From the NCBI RefSeq assembly GCF_004345665.1, contig NZ_SLWR01000001.1:310001-374000 (forward strand): a stretch of 64,000 nucleotides of DNA, read 5' to 3'. Both the position numbers and the translations under genes were made by a program. Within the stretch, counting starts at the first letter, position 1, and each line of letters starts with the position of its first letter. Below the pieces are notes generated by a model. The model was not told the origin of the DNA and searched no databases. It saw only the letters and a program-made list of their open reading frames with translations. Source of the DNA: Kribbella antiqua. Lineage in GTDB: Bacteria; Actinomycetota; Actinomycetes; Propionibacteriales; Kribbellaceae. Shown piece by piece: positions 1 through 7,493 of this stretch.

Positions 1-1003
1 TGTTCGGGTCGATCAGCGGCGCCAGCGCCCGGGTCGATCCTAGGATCGGGTCGAGGTCGAGCCGCAGCTCGCCGACCATGTCGTGGTCAGGACGGAAGCC
101 GGTCGAGTTGACCACCGTGTCCGCGACCACCCGCCGGTCCCCCGCGACCAGCTCCACCCGGCCGTCCGTCGTACGCGCGATCGCCTCGATCCGGAAGCTA
201 CTCACCAGCTCGACGTGACCGGACTGCACCAGCTTCTTCAGCCGCAGGCCGAGCGCTCCGCGAGCGGGTAGCTCGTCGGCCTCGCCGCCGCCGTACGTGC
301 GGGCCTGGTCAGAGCCGCGAACCACCCAGAGCACCTCAGTTCCCGGCTCCTGCTCGGCCAGTTCACCGAGCTCGAGCAGCGTGGTGGCTGCAGAGTGGCC
401 GGCGCCGACGACCGCCGTACGACGGCCTGCGAAGCGCGCGCGGTCACGCCCCAGTACGTCCGGCAGGGCTCGTGCGATCGCGTCGGAGATCTCGGCCTCG
501 CCGCGCGCCGGGATGCCCGAGCCGCCAAGCACGTTCGGCCGCCGCCAGGTCCCCGCGGCATCGATGACTGCACTCGCAAGGATCTCGTCACCGTCGCCCA
601 GTCGAACCAGGAACGGCGCATCCTCACGGCCAACCGTCCGAACGCGGTCGAAGCCGACCCGCGTCACCGCGGTGACCTCAGCGCCGTATCGGATCCGGTC
701 AGCCAGCTGCGGCGTCTTGGCCAGCGGCGCAAGGTAGGCGTCGACCAGATCTCCACCGGTCGGCAGGACGTCGAGGTCCGGCTCATCCCATCCGGCCTCT
801 TCGAGCAGCCGACGCGCGGCGCCGTCGATGTCGTACCGCCACGGGCTGAACAGCTTCACGTGCCGCCACTCGTCGATCGCCGCGGCCACGCTCGGTCCGG
901 ATTCCAGTACGACGAACTCCAGCCTGCGCTCGGCCAAGTGCGCGGCCGCGGCCAGTCCCACCGGGCCTGCTCCGATGACTACCACCGGCTCTGTCACGAT
1001 CAT
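1..1003 (-). CDS. Flavin-dependent monooxygenase-like protein, ArsO type (3' end cut by window)
   Basis: FAD/NAD(P)-binding oxidoreductase read on the minus strand; about 334 codons are visible and the C-terminus lies beyond base 1. The N-terminus VVVIGAGPVGLAAAAHLAER carries the FAD-binding GxGxxG fold, and an internal AVVGAGHSAA (near base 390) is the second dinucleotide-binding motif for NAD(P)H, as in flavin-containing and ArsO-type monooxygenases. The ATG at 1003 follows a purine-rich GCGGAGG. It is divergent from the arsR at 1076 and shares a 72-bp promoter with an inverted repeat. Flavoproteins of this type are common in ars clusters, but the chemistry is not settled. Arsenic-linked function is inferred from context; a thioredoxin-reductase-like role is possible. 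Confidence 0.8.
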   Translation of the reverse strand, partial: MIVTEPVVVIGAGPVGLAAAAHLAERRLEFVVLESGPSVAAAIDEWRHVKLFSPWRYDIDGAARRLLEEAGWDEPDLDVLPTGGDLVDAYLAPLAKTPQLADRIRYGAEVTAVTRVGFDRVRTVGREDAPFLVRLGDGDEILASAVIDAAGTWRRPNVLGGSGIPARGEAEISDAIARALPDVLGRDRARFAGRRTAVVGAGHSAATTLLELGELAEQEPGTEVLWVVRGSDQARTYGGGEADELPARGALGLRLKKLVQSGHVELVSSFRIEAIARTTDGRVELVAGDRRVVADTVVNSTGFRPDHDMVGELRLDLDPILGSTRALAPLIDPN

Positions 1004-1026
1004 CCTCCGCGCTGTCTAGACGTTCA

Positions 1027-1056
1027 TCTAATCAAGCAGCTTGCCCCTTGATTAGA
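1027..1056. promoter_or_regulatory. ArsR-type operator in divergent promoter
   Basis: Perfect 10-bp inverted repeat tctaatcaag / cttgattaga with a 10-base spacer, in the intergenic region between the flavoprotein (start 1003) and arsR (start 1076). The half-site ATCAA/TTGAT is typical of ArsR-family operators. A second palindrome, gtctagac, lies at 1014-1021. Its placement would let the ArsR encoded at 1076 control both genes; that is inference. Confidence 0.7.
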
Positions 1057-1075
1057 CGTAAGTCAAGATAGACGC

Positions 1076-1435
1076 ATGTCAAAACAGGAGCTCTCGATCG
1101 AGACCGTCGACGGGTGCTGCGTTCCCATCATGGACGCGGCGCTCGACAGCACGGCCGCGGTCGAGGGCGCGACGGTGTTCAAGGCGCTCGCCGATCCGGT
1201 GCGGCTGCGGCTGATGTCGATCATTGCCTCGGCCGGTGCCGAGATCTGCGTTTGCGACATCACGCCGCAGTTCGACGTCTCCGGTCCGACGATCTCCCAC
1301 CACCTGAAGGTGCTGCGCGAGGCCGGCCTGGTCGACTGCGAGCGCCGCGGCACCTGGGTCTACTACTGGCCACTCCCTGAGCGCCTGACTTGGCTCTCGA
1401 CCCTGCTATCGGTACCGACGCCGGCCACCACCTGA
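1076..1435 (+). CDS. arsR: ArsR-family arsenite-responsive repressor
   Basis: 119-residue winged-helix repressor. The helix-turn-helix lies around residues 55-90 (DVSGPTISHHLKVLREAGLV), and ADPVRLRLM precedes it. Cysteines at 14, 15, 58 and 60 (DGCCVP and EICVCD) match the pattern in which two adjacent N-terminal cysteines plus one in the DNA-binding region form the As(III) site of Corynebacterium glutamicum ArsR. It would release DNA when arsenite binds. It is transcribed away from the ArsO-like gene, with the inverted repeat at 1027-1056 between them, and converges with arsC at 1445-1846. The metal specificity is inferred; a Cd/Pb sensor is less likely given the surrounding genes. Confidence 0.9.
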   Translation: MSKQELSIETVDGCCVPIMDAALDSTAAVEGATVFKALADPVRLRLMSIIASAGAEICVCDITPQFDVSGPTISHHLKVLREAGLVDCERRGTWVYYWPLPERLTWLSTLLSVPTPATT

Positions 1436-1444
1436 CCGCGACTG

Positions 1445-1846
1445 TCAGGCTTCGCGGAGTTCGCCAACCAGCTTCTCCACCCGGGAGCGGATTTCGTCGC
1501 GGACCTGGCGGACGACCTCGATCGGCTGTCCGGCTGGATCGGTGAGCTCCCAATCCTCGTACCGCTTGCCCGGGAACACTGGGCACGCATCGCCGCAGCC
1601 CATGGTGACGATCACGTCGCTACTCTTAGCCGTCTCGTACTCGAGCCGCTGCGGCACCGCGCCCGTGATGTCGATACCAACCTCGCGCATCGCCTCCACG
1701 GCGACCGGGTTGATCTGATCCTTCGGCTCCGATCCCGCCGAGCGGACCTCGACCGCGTCGCCCGCCAGCTGCCGCAACCAACCCGCGGCCATCTGAGACC
1801 GGCCGGCGTTGTGGACGCAGACGAACAGAACGCTTGGCTTGCTCAT
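1445..1846 (-). CDS. arsC: Arsenate reductase, low-molecular-weight phosphatase fold
   Basis: 133-residue protein with the P-loop CVHNAGRS near the N-terminus (CX5R) and the MGCGDACPVFPGKRYEDW block, whose two cysteines form the relay in thioredoxin- or mycothiol-linked ArsC. It reduces As(V) to As(III) in the cytoplasm. It is the last gene of a minus-strand operon running from 3910; its ATG overlaps the stop of the MIP channel gene by four bases (ATGA). Length and motifs are complete. Which thiol carrier is used cannot be read from the sequence. Confidence 0.95.
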   Translation of the reverse strand: MSKPSVLFVCVHNAGRSQMAAGWLRQLAGDAVEVRSAGSEPKDQINPVAVEAMREVGIDITGAVPQRLEYETAKSSDVIVTMGCGDACPVFPGKRYEDWELTDPAGQPIEVVRQVRDEIRSRVEKLVGELREA

Positions 1847-2565
1847 GTGGACGCTCCAGTCCTCGCAGGGCTATCAGTAGTCACGACGTCGTCTCCAGCC
1901 CTGGGATACAACAAGGCCAGCAAACCCACTCCGGCAATAGCGCCGACAACCTGAGCGATGACGAAGCCAGGCACGGAGGCCGGGGCGATCCCGGCGAAGG
2001 TGTCGCTGAACGCGCGTCCGATCGTGACCGCCGGATTGGCGAACGACGTCGACGAGGTGAACCAGTACGCCGATCCGATGTACGCACCGACCGCGGCCGG
2101 CGCGACCACCGCCCGCCCGGACGCAGCGAGCGCGAAGATCAGCACGATCAACCCGGCCGTCGCGACCACCTCACCAAGCCACAGATGCCCGGCACTGCGT
2201 TCCGTCGTCGCCCAGGACACCGCGGCTTCGCCGTACATGAGATTCGCGAGTACGGCGCCCAGCACCGCACCGACGATCTGCGCTGGGACGTAGGCAGCAA
2301 GGTCCTGCGCAGTCAGCCCGCGGCCGAGCCACCAGTCGACGGCTGACACCACCGGGTTGAAGTGTGCGCCGGATACCGGACCGATCATCAGGATCAGTAC
2401 GGCGAGACCGAGTGCCGTCGCGAACGCGTTCTCCAGGAGTTGGAGTCCGACATCGTCAGGCGACAACTTCGCGGCGGCGATCCCCGAGCCGATGACGACG
2501 GTGACCAGCGACCCAGTTCCGATGCCTTCGGCAACTGCCCGGCGCCACCGGGGAACGGTCGTCAC
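1843..2565 (-). CDS. MIP/aquaporin-family channel in ars operon
   Basis: 240-residue membrane protein with about six helices and the two MIP half-helix motifs, here NPV (HFNPVVSAVDW) and NPA (FANPAVTIGRAF). Start is GTG at 2565, overlapping the previous stop (GTGA). It is sandwiched between two arsenate reductase genes with translational coupling on both sides, and no ArsB or Acr3 pump is visible nearby. In Sinorhizobium meliloti, AqpS plays this role: arsenate is reduced and arsenite leaves through the channel down its gradient. The same logic is likely here but is inferred from context. Confidence 0.9.
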   Translation of the reverse strand: MTTVPRWRRAVAEGIGTGSLVTVVIGSGIAAAKLSPDDVGLQLLENAFATALGLAVLILMIGPVSGAHFNPVVSAVDWWLGRGLTAQDLAAYVPAQIVGAVLGAVLANLMYGEAAVSWATTERSAGHLWLGEVVATAGLIVLIFALAASGRAVVAPAAVGAYIGSAYWFTSSTSFANPAVTIGRAFSDTFAGIAPASVPGFVIAQVVGAIAGVGLLALLYPRAGDDVVTTDSPARTGAST

Positions 2566-3230
2566 CGACCCCTCGCAGCGGGTACGGCGAGCTCGCCGAG
2601 CAGCCGACGAACCCGGTGCTCGATCTCGTCCCGGATCGGGCGAATCTCGGCCAACTCGAGCTCGGCCGGGTCGTCCAGGTCCCAGTTCTCGTACCGCTTG
2701 CCGGGAAAGATCGGGCAGGCGTCACCGCAGCCCATCGTCACCACGACATCCGCGGCACGCACGATCTCGTCGGTCCATGGCTTCGGATACTCCGTCGAGA
2801 TGTCGATGCCACGCTCGCCCATCGCTGCCACCGCGGCGTCGTTGAGTTCGATATCCGGTTCCGAACCACCGGACCAGCCAACCGCCCGATCGCCGGCCAG
2901 ACGCTCGAAGAACCCGAGCGCCATCTGGCTGCGCCCGGCGTTGTGCACGCAGAGGAACAGCACAACAGGCCGACTGTCATTGTGATGGCTCTCGACCTTG
3001 GCGAGCGCGGTCAGCCGCTGACGAGCGAACCGCTCAGCCAGCAACGGCAAGGAGTTCGGGACGGAGCCGGGGGTCGCGAACTGGTCATAACTCGAATGCA
3101 GGAACCACTCGATCGTGTCCGGCCCGTAAATGCCGGCGAAGTGCTCCCGCAACCGGTTGGCCGCCGTACGCAACGCAAGCTGCTGATCGATGGACAGGTC
3201 GTCCCGGTAGTACCGCGTAACTTGAGTCAT
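2562..3230 (-). CDS. arsC: Arsenate reductase with N-terminal helical dimerisation domain
   Basis: 222 residues. Residues 1 to about 75 form a helical domain (MTQVTRYYRDDLSIDQQLAL onward) as in the longer actinobacterial ArsC proteins such as C. glutamicum ArsC1-prime. The rest is a complete low-molecular-weight phosphatase domain with CVHNAGRS and MGCGDACPIFPGKRYENW. I chose the ATG at 3230 because it overlaps the preceding stop by four bases; the frame is open further upstream, but that stretch is antisense-like low-complexity Arg/Gly sequence. Second reductase of the operon; why two are kept is unclear, perhaps different thiol partners or dimers. Confidence 0.92.
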   Translation of the reverse strand: MTQVTRYYRDDLSIDQQLALRTAANRLREHFAGIYGPDTIEWFLHSSYDQFATPGSVPNSLPLLAERFARQRLTALAKVESHHNDSRPVVLFLCVHNAGRSQMALGFFERLAGDRAVGWSGGSEPDIELNDAAVAAMGERGIDISTEYPKPWTDEIVRAADVVVTMGCGDACPIFPGKRYENWDLDDPAELELAEIRPIRDEIEHRVRRLLGELAVPAARGR

Positions 3231-3910
3231 TTCGCCGCTTCCTCCGCGGAAACCAATGGCGCCAACCGATCGATCCGGCCTGCGAGCTCGTCGTACGCAG
3301 CCTCGAAGGCCGCATCCGTGTCCGTCGCGGCCGGATCCGGCACCGACCAATGCACCCGCGGCCGGGCCTCGGACGGCAGTTGTTCATATGCGATGTCGCA
3401 GACCGCGATCACCAAGTCATCAGGCTTCACAACGTCACTCACCAGCGCGGTGCGCCACTTGGCCGGATCCAGCCCACGGCGCCGCGCCACTTTGACCGCC
3501 CGCGGATGCGCGCGCTCCGCAGGCCGTGTCCCCGCCGACGCCACCGGCACCCGACTACGCTGCGCCCAGATCGCCGCCGCCAGCTGCGACCGCGCCGAGT
3601 TGTGCGTACACAGAAACACCACTCGCGGCACCTCGCTCAACGAAGGACTCGCGGCCATCGCCAACGTCTCGGGAACCAAGTGCACGTAGGTCCGGCGCTG
3701 GTCGCCTTCAGACCTCCCGCGTACCACCAGGCCGGCGTCCTGCAGAACCTTCAAGTGATGCGCGACCAAGTTGGTGGGCATCTCCAGCAGCGCACTCAAC
3801 TCCCCCGGCGCTGCATCCCCGACGATGAGCGCGTCCACGATCGCCAACCGCGCCGGATCCCCCAACGCGGCGTGCACCCGCGCCCGGCGTCCCAAAGACT
3901 CAGCATTCAT
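3227..3910 (-). CDS. ArsR-ArsC fusion: winged helix plus phosphatase-fold domain
   Basis: 227 residues. Residues 1 to about 85 are an ArsR-type winged helix (ALGDPARLAIVDAL; NLVAHHLKVLQDAGLV), and about 95-227 are a low-molecular-weight phosphatase fold with CTHNSARSQLAAA as P-loop. The second domain lacks the MGCGDACP cysteine relay seen in the two ArsC proteins downstream, having VCDIAYEQLP at that point, so it may sense or use a different chemistry. ATG at 3910 is preferred; a TTG at 3946 would extend it by 12 residues. First gene of the operon 3910 to 1445. Probably an autoregulator; similar fusions are known in actinobacteria. Confidence 0.85.
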   Translation of the reverse strand: MNAESLGRRARVHAALGDPARLAIVDALIVGDAAPGELSALLEMPTNLVAHHLKVLQDAGLVVRGRSEGDQRRTYVHLVPETLAMAASPSLSEVPRVVFLCTHNSARSQLAAAIWAQRSRVPVASAGTRPAERAHPRAVKVARRRGLDPAKWRTALVSDVVKPDDLVIAVCDIAYEQLPSEARPRVHWSVPDPAATDTDAAFEAAYDELAGRIDRLAPLVSAEEAAK

Positions 3911-3967
3911 TGACTCAATGGTCGCTGAGCTACTTCTGTCAGTCAACGACAGATCAAGGATGTTGAT
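3908..3967. promoter_or_regulatory. Two dyads upstream of the ArsR-ArsC fusion operon
   Basis: Two short dyads: cattgactcaatg at 3908-3920, overlapping the start codon, and ATCAA-N5-TTGAT at 3953-3967, about 43 bases upstream of the start. The latter is a textbook ArsR half-site arrangement. The second dyad also falls inside the promoter duplicated at 5541-5647 (separate entry), where the dyad is not preserved, so it may be specific to the ars side. Confidence 0.5.
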
Positions 3968-4058
3968 GTGACCAGCAGAGAATTGGCATTAGACGTCATA
4001 CTGCGTCCGGTTCATGCTGCTTGACAGAAGGCTTACCGCGAAGGGGATGAGGAGCATG
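3952..4058 (+). repeat. Duplicated promoter/5'UTR, copy A
   Basis: The 107 bases up to and including the ATG at 4056 align without gaps to 5541-5647. The first 48 bases are about 83% identical (8 mismatches), with a run of 15 identical bases ggcattagacgtcat at 3985-3999; the remainder is about half identical but includes catgctg. Distance from the identical block to the start codon is the same in both. Probable shared operator for the LysR regulator encoded between the two copies. Confidence 0.75.
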
Positions 4059-4676
4059 ACCACACATCAGGGCAAGGTGTTCAGCGGTCTCACGATCTCG
4101 GCCGACGGGTACTCGGCTGGGCTCAACCAGACCGAGGAACGCCCGTTCGGCGACGACGGTGGCGACGGCTGGGGCGACAAGCTGCACGCCTGGTACTCCG
4201 AGACTCCCGACGAGAACCAGGCCGAGATCGACGAGGGCCTTGACGCCAAGGCCTTCATCATGGGGCGCAACATGTTCGGCCCGGTGCGCGGTGAATGGGA
4301 TCGGGACTGGAACGGCTGGTGGGGCGACGAGCCGCCGTACCACGCCCCGGTCTTCGTGCTCACCCACCACGCGCGCGATCCGCAGCCGATGGCCGGTGGT
4401 ACGTCGTACCACTTCATCACCGACGGGATCGAGTCGGCACTGGCTCAGGCGCGCGAGGCGGCCGGGGACGGCAACGTCGCGATCATGGGCGGGGCGACCA
4501 CCATCAACCAGTACCTCACCGCCGGCCTGATCGACGAGCTGCGGCTGCACATCTCGCCGCTCATCCTCGGCGCCGGCACACGGCTGTTCGAGGGCGTCCC
4601 GCCGCTGAAACTCGAGCAGGTGAAGGCGCGGGCAGCGAGCCTGGTCACCCACGTGACCTACCGAGTGCTCTCCTGA
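4056..4676 (+). CDS. Dihydrofolate-reductase-family protein (RibD C-terminal fold)
   Basis: 206 residues. N-terminal KVFSGLTISADGYSAG matches the opening strand and NADPH-loop of the RibD_C/DHFR-like family, followed later by IMGRNMFGPVRGEW, and VAIMGGATTINQYLTAGLID near residue 150 is the conserved glycine-rich NADPH-binding segment. Probably an NAD(P)H-dependent reductase; substrate unknown. The ATG at 4056 has GATGAGGAGC before it. An upstream in-frame ATG at 4014 would add 14 residues, and the RarD gene has an ATG at exactly the same offset. Its 3' end overlaps that of lysR on the other strand by 19 bases. Confidence 0.85.
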   Translation: MTTHQGKVFSGLTISADGYSAGLNQTEERPFGDDGGDGWGDKLHAWYSETPDENQAEIDEGLDAKAFIMGRNMFGPVRGEWDRDWNGWWGDEPPYHAPVFVLTHHARDPQPMAGGTSYHFITDGIESALAQAREAAGDGNVAIMGGATTINQYLTAGLIDELRLHISPLILGAGTRLFEGVPPLKLEQVKARAASLVTHVTYRVLS

Positions 4677-5539
4677 GCTGAAACTGAATCCCGGATGGCT
4701 TGGATCAATGCCGTGGTGGCGGGCGGGTCTGGCGGCTCGCCGTACGTGACAGCGTAGATCCGGCGGTGGTAGCTGGTGAGTTCGGTGGCGTGGATGTCGG
4801 GTCGGCGATGGGCCTGGAGCGCAAAGCCGGGCAGGGTCGTGACGCCGATGCCTGCGGCGACCAGAGACTGTACGACGACCATGTCGTCGCTGAGTGAGGC
4901 GAAGCGTGGGGTGAAGCCTTCTCGCCGGCACACACTGACCAGCTCTTCCTGGCACCGCTCACAACCGCCGATCCAGGCGGAGTCACGATGGTTCGCCATG
5001 CTGTCGTCGGGTTGCCGGCTGATGAGGTAGATCGGGTCGTCGCAGATATGGACGAGGCGGAATCCGTCGTCCTCGACCGGGGCGTGGGCGTACCGGAAGA
5101 CGAGGGCGACGTCGATCTCGCCGTGCCGCAGCATCTCCAGCGCTTCGACCGGGTGACGGTCGATCAGGCTCAGCTCGAGTCCTGGGTAGGCCTGCGCCGA
5201 CAGGGCTGCCGCCTTCGGCACGATCGTGCTCAGCACCGACGCGTTGGCGGCCAGCCGAACCCTCCCGGTCTGTAGCCCGACTTGAGCCGCCAGCTCGTTG
5301 GTCGCCGAGTCGACGCGGCCGATGATCTCGGACGCCCGGTTGGCGAGCAGCCGCCCTTCCGGCGTCAAGCGGATCCCACGACCGATCCGCTGAACGAGCT
5401 TGACGCCAGTGGCTGCTTCCAACCGGGACAGGTGATGACTGACCGAAGGTTGCGAGTAGTGCAGCTCTCTTGCCGCCTCGGTCACGGACTCGTGTCGCGC
5501 CACCGCGGCCAGAACCTTCAGATGGACCAGGTTGAGCAT
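4658..5539 (-). CDS. LysR-family transcriptional regulator
   Basis: 293 residues. The N-terminal winged helix (VAARHESVTEAARELHYSQP, then SVSHHLSRLE) is standard, and a periplasmic-binding-protein-like effector domain follows from about residue 90. It contains CERCQEELVSVC, a cysteine-rich stretch that could respond to oxidation or metal; this is speculation. It lies tail-to-tail with the DHFR-like gene and head-to-head with rarD; both of those genes carry copies of the same promoter element, so LysR probably controls both. Start ATG at 5539 abuts copy B of that element. Confidence 0.93.
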   Translation of the reverse strand: MLNLVHLKVLAAVARHESVTEAARELHYSQPSVSHHLSRLEAATGVKLVQRIGRGIRLTPEGRLLANRASEIIGRVDSATNELAAQVGLQTGRVRLAANASVLSTIVPKAAALSAQAYPGLELSLIDRHPVEALEMLRHGEIDVALVFRYAHAPVEDDGFRLVHICDDPIYLISRQPDDSMANHRDSAWIGGCERCQEELVSVCRREGFTPRFASLSDDMVVVQSLVAAGIGVTTLPGFALQAHRRPDIHATELTSYHRRIYAVTYGEPPDPPATTALIQAIRDSVSAQESTR

Positions 5540-5540
5540 A

Positions 5541-5647
5541 GATCAAAGATATCAATGTGTTCAGCAAAGAACTGGCATTAGACGTCATCAATCTGCCGAT
5601 CCATGCTGGTTTGCAAGATCCCTACTGAGAAGGCAGAAACCGCGATG
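5541..5647 (+). repeat. Duplicated promoter/5'UTR, copy B
   Basis: Gap-free partner of 3952-4058, lying between lysR and rarD. The identical core ggcattagacgtcat is at 5574-5588 and the rarD ATG at 5645 is at the same distance as the reductase ATG in copy A. Because lysR starts at 5539, this segment is also its promoter. Confidence 0.75.
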
Positions 5648-6598
5648 TCTGTACAAACCTCAGCACCAGAGGCCGCGGTGACCGACGCCGACGGTCCCGC
5701 GCCCCTGAACACGGGCCTGCTCTTCGGCGCCTCCGCCTACGGGATCTGGGGGTTGTTCCCCCTGTACTGGCGACTACTCGACAACGTCGGCGCGGTCGAG
5801 GCTCTCGCCCATCGGTTCGTCTGGGCGCTCGGCATCTGCGCACTGCTGCTGTGGGTACGTCCCCGCGCCGGCTGGTGGCGCGAACTGAAGCAGCGGCCCG
5901 CAGCGTTGCGGCTTCTCGCCGTGGCCGCGGTCGTCATCGCGTTCAACTGGTACATGTACATCTGGGGCGTCAACCACGCGCGAGTGGTCGAGACGTCGCT
6001 CGGGTACTTCATCAGCCCGTTGGTCACGGTCACGCTCGGAGTGGTGCTGTTCCGCGAGCGGCTACGGCGTCCGCAGTGGCTCGCCCTCATCTTGGCCGTC
6101 GCGGCGGTTGCTTGGCTGACCTTCGACTACGGTCGGGTGCCGTGGGTGGCGATCGGGTTGGCGCTGACCTTTGCGACGTACGGCGTACTGAAGAAGAAGG
6201 CGGCGACCGGGGCGGTCGAAAGCCTCGTCGTCGAGGCGACGGTCATCCTGCCGTTCGCACTGGGCTATCTGGTCTGGATGGACCTCATGGGCCGCGCCGC
6301 CTTCGGACACGCCGGATTGTCAACGACGCTGCTCCTGATCGCCGCCGGCCCGCTCACAGCAGTTCCACTCCTCTTCTTCGCCGGCGCGGCCACGCGGATC
6401 CCCCTCACCTACCTCGGCCTGCTGCAGTACCTCACCCCGTCGATCCAGTTCCTCCTCGGCGTCTTCGCCTTCAACGAGCCCATGCCACCCGCCCGCCTCA
6501 CCGGCTTCGCCCTCATCTGGGCCGCCCTGGCCCTCTTCACCGGCGAAACCCTCCACCACCTCCGCAAGCTCCGCCGTCAAGCCCTGTCGGGATCATGA
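5645..6598 (+). CDS. rarD: RarD-type EamA drug/metabolite transporter
   Basis: 317-residue inner-membrane protein with ten predicted helices in the EamA (DMT) arrangement. SAYGIWGLFPLYWRLL near residue 30 and GVNHARVVETSLGYFISPL near residue 110 are the signatures of the RarD subfamily, originally named for chloramphenicol sensitivity. Start taken at ATG 5645; the in-frame ATG at 5603 would add 14 residues (compare the reductase at 4056). Likely exports a small molecule handled by the co-regulated reductase, or the compound sensed by LysR; substrate unknown. Confidence 0.9.
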   Translation: MSVQTSAPEAAVTDADGPAPLNTGLLFGASAYGIWGLFPLYWRLLDNVGAVEALAHRFVWALGICALLLWVRPRAGWWRELKQRPAALRLLAVAAVVIAFNWYMYIWGVNHARVVETSLGYFISPLVTVTLGVVLFRERLRRPQWLALILAVAAVAWLTFDYGRVPWVAIGLALTFATYGVLKKKAATGAVESLVVEATVILPFALGYLVWMDLMGRAAFGHAGLSTTLLLIAAGPLTAVPLLFFAGAATRIPLTYLGLLQYLTPSIQFLLGVFAFNEPMPPARLTGFALIWAALALFTGETLHHLRKLRRQALSGS

Positions 6599-6647
6599 TT
6601 GCCCGTCGGCCGGGAGGGAACTTGGCAGGTGAGAGGCGGCGATTGCC

Positions 6648-6902
6648 GTGTACGACGACGAGCAGCCAGATGCACAGTTGGAAGCCACGCCTAGGGCCTT
6701 GCCGAAGGAGGTCCAGGTCTTCATCGGTGGCCACTGGCTGAGCGCGACCGCCCACGCCACTCGCTATGGCCGCCGTGGGCATCAGGTGCTCATCGACCAC
6801 TACGGGAGGCTCGTCTGGGTCAGCGCATCCCGGCTCCGCCCGTTGTCAGCGCGAGTTCCAAACCAAGCTGGTCACTCCGACGACGCCGCCCGGCCCTCGT
6901 GA
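6648..6902 (+). CDS. Small hypothetical protein
   Basis: 84 residues from a GTG start with gagagg about 12 bases upstream. The middle (VQVFIGGHWLSATAHATRYG, then RRGHQVLIDHYGRLVWVSAS) has alternating hydrophobic residues and tryptophans resembling a small beta-barrel of the SH3/Tudor kind. Composition is unlike an antisense shadow. I do not recognise a family. It stands alone, pointing at the 3' end of the envelope-stress cluster. Confidence 0.55.
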   Translation: MYDDEQPDAQLEATPRALPKEVQVFIGGHWLSATAHATRYGRRGHQVLIDHYGRLVWVSASRLRPLSARVPNQAGHSDDAARPS

Positions 6903-6922
6903 CCATGACCTGTCGGGTGGCT

Positions 6923-7492
6923 CTAGCGCACGCGGGCTGAGGTTTCCTCATGCCGGGCAACGTGGAGCTGGACGCGGTGGTGCAGGTCGTCGCGTCCGAC
7001 GATGCGGTGCAGCTCGTGGCTGGCCTGTTCGGCTGCGGCTTGGACCGTGCCAAGGTCGGCGGTCGGTTCGATCGTGAGGTTCAGTTCGGCGACGAGCTGG
7101 CCCCGGTCTGCGACCACCCGTCCGGTCGAGCTGCGCACGCCAGCGGTCCGAGTGAGGGTGTGTCCGGCCGCGGTGGCGGCGGCGTTCGCGTCGGCGGTGA
7201 GCCGCCCGGTGTGGTCGCTGCCCAGCAGCTGCAGCCGGCCGACACCGCGGCTGCGGAAGTGCCTGATCAGCCAGGTCAGCCCGATCAGCACCAGGAGCAC
7301 CCCGGCAGCGCCTGTTGCCCAGGGCCACCACTCGGTCTGGGTGGCGTCGGGTAGCCAGCTGAACCGCAGCCGCGCCGGTGCGTCGGGGATGAGGTCGTAC
7401 CGCCATGCGAGGGCGCCGGCACCAGCCGCGATGAGCCCGACGCCCACCACGAACGCGGCCACCCGGTCCGCGACGATCACTCCACGTCCCAT
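6923..7492 (-). CDS. Membrane protein of Asp23 cluster, AmaP-like
   Basis: 189 residues with two transmembrane segments at about 8-28 and 58-80, then a soluble alpha/beta domain ending in LHHRVQLHVARHEETSARVR. The two-helix plus soluble layout resembles AmaP, the membrane anchor of Asp23 in Staphylococcus. The ATG at 7492 is preferred over an upstream open frame that is antisense sequence. It is the last gene of the six-gene minus-strand Asp23 operon and is separated from the previous gene by one base. Role as an anchor is inferred. Confidence 0.75.
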   Translation of the reverse strand: MGRGVIVADRVAAFVVGVGLIAAGAGALAWRYDLIPDAPARLRFSWLPDATQTEWWPWATGAAGVLLVLIGLTWLIRHFRSRGVGRLQLLGSDHTGRLTADANAAATAAGHTLTRTAGVRSSTGRVVADRGQLVAELNLTIEPTADLGTVQAAAEQASHELHRIVGRDDLHHRVQLHVARHEETSARVR

Positions 7493-7493
7493 C

